From Planctomycetota bacterium (lineage in GTDB: Bacteria; Planctomycetota; Phycisphaerae; UBA1845): a stretch of DNA of 6,202 nt. The notes under the pieces were generated by a model. That model was not told the origin of the DNA and did not search any database. It saw only the letters and a list, made by a program, of their open reading frames with translations. Position 1 is the first letter of the stretch; the number at the start of each line of letters is the position of its first letter. Positions 1 through 4,990 of the stretch are shown piece after piece. The DNA lies in assembly GCA_024277835.1 (NCBI GenBank), contig JAJRUK010000068.1, positions 1 through 6,202 on the forward strand, given 5' to 3'. Position numbers and translations under genes: made by a program.

Positions 1-489
1 CGTTGGCATATTGTCTTCACTAAGAATAAATGGGTCGCCAAGAACGACAACCGGATCCCCCACGCGCATCGCGTCCGAATCGCCCAGGGGCACGCTCGGA
101 AAACGCTGCTCGTCAAGCAATCGAAAGACCGCAACATCACCCGTCGGATCAATCCCAAGCACTTCCATCTCGTAAAACTGACCGTCACCAAGCCCGCCCC
201 ACCCGCGACGCTCTTGCAGCATTTTCGCAACGACGTGATAGTTGGTGACCCCGTACCCGGCAGCATCAATCAATACCCCGGACCCGCCGCCGCGCTTGTT
301 CCCGTCATAAACACAAACACTCGCCGGCGTGATCCGCTCGAGCATTTCCACACGTCGCATCTCGTCGCGAGCAACAAGATCGACCCCGCCCTCCAGATCC
401 GCCGCCATCGCACCGCACAAGAGAACACACGAAAGCGCGAACGCAGAACAAGCGATCAAAGCAAACCGATTGTTGGTCGCCGGTAGCAT
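1..489 (-). CDS. Exported trypsin-like serine protease (S1C/HtrA-type), N-terminal part, cut by the left window edge
   Basis: The reading frame opens at ATG 489 and stays open to base 1, giving 163 residues. Residues 1-29 form a signal peptide: a short polar start, the hydrophobic stretch ALIACSAFALSCVLLCG and a likely AMA|AD cleavage. The mature part shows the opening of a trypsin fold: GGGSGVLIDAAGYGVTNYHV holds the catalytic His85, and IDPTGDVAVFRL holds the likely catalytic Asp118. The GDPVVVLGDPF segment (144-154) is typical of S1C proteases just before the Ser motif. The catalytic Ser and any PDZ domain would lie beyond the window and cannot be judged. The gene starts 8 bp after the NPCBM gene, which suggests co-transcription. 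A Shine-Dalgarno-like AGGAAGGA (511-504) lies in the tail of that gene, 14 nt from the ATG but 11 nt from an in-frame GTG at 492, so the GTG may be the true start. A role in degrading or checking exported proteins is inferred from the family. Confidence 0.88.
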   Translation of the reverse strand, partial: MLPATNNRFALIACSAFALSCVLLCGAMAADLEGGVDLVARDEMRRVEMLERITPASVCVYDGNKRGGGSGVLIDAAGYGVTNYHVVAKMLQERRGWGGLGDGQFYEMEVLGIDPTGDVAVFRLLDEQRFPSVPLGDSDAMRVGDPVVVLGDPFILSEDNMPT

Positions 490-497
490 CACTACGG

Positions 498-1754
498 CTA
501 TCGTCCTTCCTGCGGTTTGATCAGACGCGCATTTCCCCAGTCCGCGTAATCCGCAAGGTCAAGTTCGTCACCATAATCCACCGAAAGAGTCAGCCGCGAA
601 ACCTTGCGAACATCGATACGAATGTCGCGAGGCGCATCTGCCCCGGACACCAAACCAGAATCGAACAACTCACCCCCATCGCCGGAAACCCGAAAAACCA
701 CGCTACCGCGAGGCCTCACCGCGTCATCCAGGCCGATCGTCGCAACAAAGAGTTCGTACTCACCCTCCAGGGAGAAACTTACCTCGCCCTTGCTATGCAT
801 CCCCAGACCGCGCCGAAAATTCTTCCCCGCCATCGCCAGCGCACCGCCCGCGACGTTGCGATCAACGCCAACGGTCCACTTCGGATGAAGTCGCCCTTCG
901 CTCGATTCACTGACAATCGGAAGATCCGTCAGGTACACCAGTCGCGGGCTGTTGACCACGATCTCCAAGAGACGATCCAGATGAATCTCTGCAACAAACC
1001 CGAGCGAAGTCGCAACCGTCAACCGATCCCGCGTCGAACCTTCCACCGCCCCCGACACGCGCGAGCCATCTCGAAAAAGCAGCGTCACCAAGAACCGCTC
1101 CCTCTCAGCAGGACCAGCCGCGAAGACAACCCCGAAAATCTTCTCCGTCTGAAAGGACCGCACCTTCTGACCGAGCGCGAACGTTCCGGACACGGGATCA
1201 AGCGACGCGACACGACCTCGAACGGTCGTCACTTCATCCCCCGTATCACGCGTAATCAACACGTCCTTCGCAGCAAGGCGATTCGAAAGTGACGCGGCGA
1301 ACCGCTTCGCCGCCTCTGGAAAATCCTCTCGACGGGCAAGCTCGACTCCGGCTAAATGCTCGAAGGCGAGTCGCGTCGATTCACCAAGCGACGTTCGACC
1401 CATCAGCGCGTCGCCGTCACTCCCAAGAAGATTCCCGACAAGTTGCCCCCCGTCCGCCAGATGAAAGACCGTCCCGCCCGTCGCCAGCGCACCGGGCGTC
1501 GTCGAAAAAACGATACGGGCCAGATCGTCCATCGGAATCTGTAACTCGCCCGCACTCGTTGCGATGTTCACAACACCACCGCTCACGACCCCGCCCCATC
1601 GCCCATCGACAACGGTCCCATCAATTCTTTCAACACTGACGGGAACGCTCAAGGTCGCTGAAGACCGTTGCGCAAGAACACTCGCCGAGAAAAACGCAAA
1701 CGAAACTGCAACAACGAACAGCCCAAGAAGGTTCCTAAAGCAAGTAGCGGTCAA
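498..1754 (-). CDS. Exported protein with beta-rich repeats and C-terminal NPCBM/NEW2 domain
   Basis: I prefer the TTG at 1754 as start, giving 418 residues. A signal peptide follows at once (FRNLLGLFVVAVSFAFFSAS, then VLA|QRSS). The frame is open further upstream, to an ATG at 1877 or a TTG at 1886 (462 residues). That extension would put about 45 non-hydrophobic residues, partly encoded by a palindromic repeat, before the signal peptide, so I doubt it. In 462-residue numbering, residues 81-311 hold four similar beta-rich modules, each with a DG-type turn and an ending such as DLARIVF, HLAGVEL, KIFGVVF or LLEIVV. Residues 316-456 are an NPCBM/NEW2 domain with hallmarks RGLGMHSKG, GLDD, GSVVFRVSGDG, LFDSG and DYADWGNARLI. 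In glycosidases this domain is a carbohydrate-binding-like beta sandwich, and planctomycetes carry it on many exported proteins without a catalytic domain, as here. The ligand is unknown. The protease gene follows 8 bp downstream. Confidence 0.85.
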   Translation of the reverse strand: MTATCFRNLLGLFVVAVSFAFFSASVLAQRSSATLSVPVSVERIDGTVVDGRWGGVVSGGVVNIATSAGELQIPMDDLARIVFSTTPGALATGGTVFHLADGGQLVGNLLGSDGDALMGRTSLGESTRLAFEHLAGVELARREDFPEAAKRFAASLSNRLAAKDVLITRDTGDEVTTVRGRVASLDPVSGTFALGQKVRSFQTEKIFGVVFAAGPAERERFLVTLLFRDGSRVSGAVEGSTRDRLTVATSLGFVAEIHLDRLLEIVVNSPRLVYLTDLPIVSESSEGRLHPKWTVGVDRNVAGGALAMAGKNFRRGLGMHSKGEVSFSLEGEYELFVATIGLDDAVRPRGSVVFRVSGDGGELFDSGLVSGADAPRDIRIDVRKVSRLTLSVDYGDELDLADYADWGNARLIKPQEGR

Positions 1755-1910
1755 CTGTAGCGGCGGCTTCTTCCATCCCCCCTTTACGAAGGATGGATCG
1801 AAGGGGGTTGTCCGCGCCACTTGAGCGTTGGGTTCTCTAACGGCGTTCAAAATGTGCAGACTCCGGCGACTTGTCATAACGAGCAACGATACTTCCAGCC
1901 CCGCCCAGTT
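1755..1910 (-). other. Intergenic spacer / leader of the NPCBM gene
   Basis: This is the longest gap between genes in the window if the NPCBM gene starts at 1754. It holds the palindromic repeat at 1771-1810 and an open frame in phase with the NPCBM gene, with possible starts at ATG 1877 and TTG 1886. I see no convincing -35/-10 pair and no terminator. The upstream sequence offers only modest purine-rich stretches (GGAAG about 14 nt before ATG 1877; GGAAGAAG about 12 nt before TTG 1754). Confidence 0.5.
1771..1810. repeat. Palindromic repeat in the spacer before the NPCBM gene
   Basis: The stretch can form two mutually exclusive 7-bp hairpins. One pairs TCCATCC (1772-1778) with GGATGGA (1791-1797). 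The other pairs CCCCCTT (1778-1784) with AAGGGGG (1801-1807). On the minus strand it translates to a segment containing PFDPSFVKGGW, which resembles the FVKGG/LVKGG-type peptides encoded by short dispersed palindromic repeats in many bacterial genomes. Its status as a dispersed family is inferred, since only one copy is in the window. No T run follows either hairpin in the direction of transcription, so it does not look like an intrinsic terminator. It could affect mRNA folding or stability upstream of the TTG start at 1754. Confidence 0.5.
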
Positions 1911-2969
1911 CTAAGGTTTCTTCGCGAGTTCTTCGTAGTACTGTTCGACCAGCTTGCGATACCGACTCGGAAAGCTCTCGCGCAGCGCCTGCAAAATCCG
2001 CTGACGCTCACCGGGAGGCATCTCGCCCCACATCTCACCGGGATTCGCACGACGCATCTCTCGAAGGTTCCCCTCGCTCGGGTCACCGCCAGGAAGCCCG
2101 GACTGTTCCATCGGCGCACTCGGAGTCGGCTGCCCCGACTTCCCTCCGGGCTGCGGTTGAGGTGATTGCCCACCGCCGCTCTGCTGCGGATTGTCGCAGG
2201 CCTGCTTCTCCTTCTCCTCCTCTTCCTCGATCATCTCGTCGAGCAAATCAAGAATACGCTTCTGCCGCGACTGAACAACTTCACCGCCGTCAGCATTTCG
2301 CAATCGCCGCTGCGAATACTGCATCAGATCAACCACGTCGGTCATCTTCTCAGTGCTGCGATTCGCAAGCTCCAGAAGTATCTGCTTTGCCGCCATCGTC
2401 AACCGCTGCGGAGCATCAGGAAAGTTCATCAAGAACGTCTGCAACGAGTTGGCTGCATCTTGATAACGAAGGTCCGCCAATTGACAAAACCCGCGCAGAA
2501 ACCCAATCTCAGCCCCGAAATACGAGTACTTCCCGACACGCTCCGTGTCAGATGTCAGTGCAACGATTTTCGCACCCGCCTCGACCATCTGATCCATCGC
2601 GACCATCGCCTTGATCTCGTATGCGGCCGCGTTCGTCGCGATGAATGGATCATCACCTCCCGCCAGCGCCCCCATCCGGGCAGCCGCTTCCGCATACTTA
2701 TCCGCATCGTACGCATCAAGACCGTCGCGGAAGTCTTCAGACACTACAGCCAATCCCTGCGTCAGGAACTCTTCACCGTCACAATCGTCGCAACTCTTCC
2801 ACTCCGCGCGAATCAACTCCGCCGCTTCGGCAGAAAGGTCTGTCCGTGTAGATAGCAACTCAACAAACCGATCAGCAGGCGTCCCGCCATCCGTTTGCGC
2901 ACGCGCGCCACCGGCGACAACAACCCCCGCTAGCAATGCCACTTGAAATGTCCTCGAAATCGTATTCAT
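1911..2969 (-). CDS. Exported helical/TPR-like planctomycete protein with C-terminal WGxxPP motif
   Basis: A 352-residue protein with signal peptide 1-24 (ALLAGVVVAGGARA|QT). Residues 30-220 are alpha-helical with a TPR-like pattern (GLDAYDADKYAEAAARMGAL; FCQLADLRYQDAANSLQTFL, followed by FPDAPQRL), as in scaffolds that bind other proteins. A C60-DD-C63 pair sits near the start of this part. Residues 212-256 (VVDLMQYSQRRLRN, then RQKRILDLLDEMIEEEEE) match a segment I recognise from planctomycete proteins of this kind. A Pro/Gln/Gly-rich linker (about 257-300) leads to a conserved C-terminal module, MWGEMPPGERQRILQALRES then FPSRYRKLVEQYYEELAK. The function is not known, and the family recognition is from memory rather than a search. 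The ATG is well supported by GGAGAG six bases upstream. The gene begins 15 bp after the coiled-coil gene, so translation of the two is probably coupled within one operon. Confidence 0.85.
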   Translation of the reverse strand: MNTISRTFQVALLAGVVVAGGARAQTDGGTPADRFVELLSTRTDLSAEAAELIRAEWKSCDDCDGEEFLTQGLAVVSEDFRDGLDAYDADKYAEAAARMGALAGGDDPFIATNAAAYEIKAMVAMDQMVEAGAKIVALTSDTERVGKYSYFGAEIGFLRGFCQLADLRYQDAANSLQTFLMNFPDAPQRLTMAAKQILLELANRSTEKMTDVVDLMQYSQRRLRNADGGEVVQSRQKRILDLLDEMIEEEEEKEKQACDNPQQSGGGQSPQPQPGGKSGQPTPSAPMEQSGLPGGDPSEGNLREMRRANPGEMWGEMPPGERQRILQALRESFPSRYRKLVEQYYEELAKKP

Positions 2970-2975
2970 ATCGTT

Positions 2976-2981
2976 CTCTCC
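2976..2981 (-). promoter_or_regulatory. Strong ribosome binding site (GGAGAG) for the TPR-like gene
   Basis: GGAGAG lies 6 nt upstream of the ATG at 2969, inside the 15-bp gap after the stop of the coiled-coil gene. It fixes the start of the TPR-like gene and is the clearest Shine-Dalgarno sequence in the window. It would allow translation of this gene even if upstream translation ends early at the frameshift. Confidence 0.75.
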
Positions 2982-2984
2982 GGA

Positions 2985-3731
2985 CTATTCGGGCCGATCC
3001 CGCATCTTCTGTGCAATCTCCAGGCACTCCACCTGCCGCGTCGCAAGTTTCTTTAATCCGCCCGCCCCACTTTCCTTACTCTCTTCCCCCTCAGACACGC
3101 TCTCTTCAATCGTGAGCGTGCGCGTATTGATCCGGTGTTGACTCGCCCGCAGAAGCTTCAGTTCCGCCGACTTGGGGAGTAGCGGTGGCTCACCGTCGTT
3201 CTTTTGCTGCTTCTGCCCCTGTTGCTGTTGCTGCTCGTTTTCCTGTTGCATCTTCTGCACAGCATCAAGCAACTGCTCGAGCGTATTGATAATCTCATTC
3301 TCAATCGCCTGCGTAATCGCCCCCACCTTGCTCACCGAGAGTCGCTCCGCGACCGTCAACATGTCATCAGACAGTTGCTCAACCACGCGCGGAAACGCGA
3401 TCGTCGTTCCGTCCTCGTCAAGAATATGCAGACACTTCGCCGCATCTTCCGAGAGCACGCGCTGCCTCTGAGAAAGGTCCGCAAGCTGCAACTTTTCGGG
3501 TCTGGCAAAGTTCTCACGACCTACATTCGCCAGAATCAGCGTCTCCTCATTGATCGGCTTTTGTCTGGCAAGCATCTCACGAAAACGCGACTCAAGATCG
3601 CGAAGCGTCTCTTCCTTTTCCTCGTTTCGAAGTTGCTCTAACAGTTCGTCAAGTTCCTTCTGTGCCTGCTCCAGTTCTTCGATCGCCTTGTCTTCTTTTG
3701 GAAGTGCGTCCTCGGGCTTTTGCTCCTCCAA
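2985..3731 (-). CDS. Coiled-coil exported protein, C-terminal part after a frameshift
   Basis: A 248-residue frame counted from TTG 3731; it is open back to 3752, after a TGA at 3755-3753. It is almost certainly the 3' part of the gene that begins at 4939. It has no signal peptide of its own, starts in the middle of a coiled coil, and carries on the heptad-like pattern of the other frame (KAIEELEQAQKELDELLEQL). Residues 36-162 contain segments I recognise from planctomycete homologues: LRDLESRFREMLARQ, DEDGTTIAFPRVVEQLSDDM, and VGAITQAIENEIINTLEQLL. A Gln-rich stretch (167-176) follows, then LLPKSAELKLLRASQHRINT, another conserved-looking block. With one base restored, the two parts give a protein of about 651 residues. 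Separate translation from the TTG is possible but poorly supported, since the nearest purine-rich AAGG is weak. The stop at 2985 is 15 bp before the next gene. Function is unknown. Confidence 0.75.
   Translation of the reverse strand: MEEQKPEDALPKEDKAIEELEQAQKELDELLEQLRNEEKEETLRDLESRFREMLARQKPINEETLILANVGRENFARPEKLQLADLSQRQRVLSEDAAKCLHILDEDGTTIAFPRVVEQLSDDMLTVAERLSVSKVGAITQAIENEIINTLEQLLDAVQKMQQENEQQQQQGQKQQKNDGEPPLLPKSAELKLLRASQHRINTRTLTIEESVSEGEESKESGAGGLKKLATRQVECLEIAQKMRDRPE
3201..3233 (-). repeat. Glutamine-rich low-complexity tract
   Basis: CAG/CAA-type codons encode QQQQQGQKQQK (residues 167-177 of the 3' part). CAG and CAA are mixed rather than uniform, which argues for selection on a flexible linker and against a recent triplet expansion. 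It joins the coiled coil to the conserved block that contains SAELKLLRASQ. Confidence 0.6.
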
Positions 3732-4939
3732 AGACTCGCCAGCCTTTTCATTTCAGACTCAGCCCGCTCAACATTCTCCTGACCCGGCGTCTTTTCGCCG
3801 GACTCCTTGCTCTCTTTTGATTCGCCCCCCTCTTTCCCTTCTTCACCCTGTTCGCCGTCCTTTGGCTCCCCACCGCCAGCCTTGGGCGACCCTTTCATCT
3901 GCTTGGAAAGACTCTGCGCCTTCTCGGCAAGCTCCTTCTGTTCCCCCGCCTGCTCACTGGTATCACTTTTTTCTTCGAGCGACTCTTTCGCGGCTTCGAG
4001 CTTTTCCTTCGCTTCCTCGAGCGCCTTTTCAGCTTCTTCCTGCGGGTCTTTCGCCTCGCCCGGTTTCCCGGACTGCATTTTCTCGCCCGCTTTCGACATC
4101 GACTCAGAACCGGACTTGGTATCCTCCCCCGCCTCGCCAATCTTCTCGCGCGCCTCGTTCAGCGCTTCCGCGTCAGCTTCGGTCTCGTCTTCACGAGGTT
4201 CGCTCATCTTATCAAGCTGCTCCCCGAGCTTCTTCGCATCTTCCGCAAGTTTCTCTTGCTGGCGTTTCGCTTGAAGCGACGGTTCCGCACCGTTCTTTCC
4301 TTGCTTGCGAAGCTCGCTCTGCTCCCCCTGCATTTTCTCAAGCTGCTCGATCGCCTGCTCAACCGCTCGTTTCATCTCAGCCGCCGCTTTCGCCGCCGCG
4401 GCTTTATCACGAAGCTCCTTCTCCCGCTCCAACAGTTCGTTCACCTGCTTGCGGTATTCTTCAAGACGCTCGATCTCCTTGCGCCGCTCCTCGTTATCGC
4501 TATCCCGCTCGAGCAAAATTCCCAGCAACCGATCCGCATCGCTCATCCACTTACCCTGCGCCTCAGCCGCGTCGTACAGTCGCGATTGATCGCCAAGCGA
4601 CGCGATGATCTCCTCGAGTTTGTCCGACAAACCCAACTCGCCCGCCCGCGAAATCGCCCGCGACAATCGCGCAGCGTTTTGCGGTTCGCGCTCGGCAAGT
4701 TCCTCGGCAAGACGAAACAGTCGATCTTGAAAACGCTGAAAACGATCGCGGATCATCTGCTCTTTGGCAGCAAGCGGCGCAAGCTGTTGATCATCCGCTT
4801 CGGCAGCAGACTCCGACTCCGTCTCGGCGACAACCGCAGGCGGTTCCTGATCCTGCGCGCAAACCGAGCCTGCCTGCCACGACCAACAAATCGCAACACC
4901 AAAGGTCAGCAGTCGAATTGTCAAAGCCCTTACTTGCAT
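3638..4939 (-). CDS. Coiled-coil exported protein, N-terminal part ending in a frameshift
   Basis: A 433-residue frame starting with a signal peptide (MQVRALTIRL, then LTFGVAICWSWQAGSVCA, cleavage likely before QDQ). Residues 55-180 are helical, with a pattern I recognise from planctomycete proteins: MIRDRFQRFQDRLFRLAEEL, then WMSDADRLLGILLERDSDNE and RLEEYRKQVNELL. Residues 181-398 are a long Glu/Lys/Ala-rich coiled coil broken by Gly/Ser/Glu-rich stretches around 350-386. After Lys398 the character changes sharply: the last 35 residues have no Asp or Glu, 12 Arg/Lys and two Trp, as expected from reading out of frame. The heptads resume in the -1 frame from 3746. The gene is therefore best read as one open reading frame, 4939-2985, of about 651 residues with one base missing in the T run at 3745-3748. 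It starts 51 bp after the DUF4175-like gene, with only a weak GGGGCG before the ATG. Function is unknown; an extended scaffold outside the cytoplasmic membrane is an inference. Confidence 0.78.
   Translation of the reverse strand: MQVRALTIRLLTFGVAICWSWQAGSVCAQDQEPPAVVAETESESAAEADDQQLAPLAAKEQMIRDRFQRFQDRLFRLAEELAEREPQNAARLSRAISRAGELGLSDKLEEIIASLGDQSRLYDAAEAQGKWMSDADRLLGILLERDSDNEERRKEIERLEEYRKQVNELLEREKELRDKAAAAKAAAEMKRAVEQAIEQLEKMQGEQSELRKQGKNGAEPSLQAKRQQEKLAEDAKKLGEQLDKMSEPREDETEADAEALNEAREKIGEAGEDTKSGSESMSKAGEKMQSGKPGEAKDPQEEAEKALEEAKEKLEAAKESLEEKSDTSEQAGEQKELAEKAQSLSKQMKGSPKAGGGEPKDGEQGEEGKEGGESKESKESGEKTPGQENVERAESEMKRLASLWRSKSPRTHFQKKTRRSKNWSRHRRNLTNC
3745..3748 (-). other. Probable one-base frameshift site (A4 on the coding strand)
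   Basis: On the coding strand the context is GAA ATG AAA AGG. Adding one A to the run gives ATG AAA AAG GCT GGC GAG TCT TTG GAG GAG (MKKAGESLEE), which joins the two coiled-coil frames without a break. The upper frame loses its acidic residues directly after this point, and the lower frame is closed upstream by a TGA at 3755-3753. The junction therefore falls between 3752 and roughly 3735, and the homopolymer is the simplest place. It may be a sequencing error in a short homopolymer or a true mutation. Confidence 0.7.
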
Positions 4940-4990
4940 TCGAGTCAGCGCCCCAATAAAGCAATCAACACAACCCCGACGACCCGGCCC

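Noticed and set aside
1735..1776. Tiny minus-strand frame (13 codons, MEEAAATVDRYLL) starting after AGGGGGG and overlapping the NPCBM start
   Set aside because: The spacing between the purines and the ATG is essentially zero, the start lies inside the palindromic repeat, and 13 codons give no coding evidence. A leader peptide cannot be excluded but is not supported.
1771..1810. Intrinsic terminator between the TPR-like and NPCBM genes
   Set aside because: The hairpins are G/C-rich, but the sequence after them on the minus strand is GATGGAAGAAGCC, without a T run.
2166..2855. Plus-strand open frame of 229 codons
   Set aside because: It lies entirely opposite the well-supported TPR-like gene, shows no coherent protein features and has no ribosome binding site.
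3638..3752. Programmed -1 ribosomal frameshifting joining the two coiled-coil frames
   Set aside because: The run is only four A's in the context ATG AAA AGG. Slipping back puts tRNA-Lys on GAA, which mismatches at the first position, and no X XXY YYZ heptamer is visible in the overlap. A mutation or sequencing error is simpler.
3895..4140. Minus-strand frame of 81 codons within the coiled-coil gene
   Set aside because: It is an Arg/Lys-rich alternative frame of a Glu/Lys codon-rich region, overlapping the real gene completely.
3550..4608. Long plus-strand open frame (352 codons) opposite the coiled-coil gene
   Set aside because: It is Ser/Pro/Ala-rich low-complexity sequence, which is what the complement of Glu/Lys-rich coding DNA gives. 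It has no domain or ribosome binding site and lies opposite a gene with a signal peptide and recognisable family segments.
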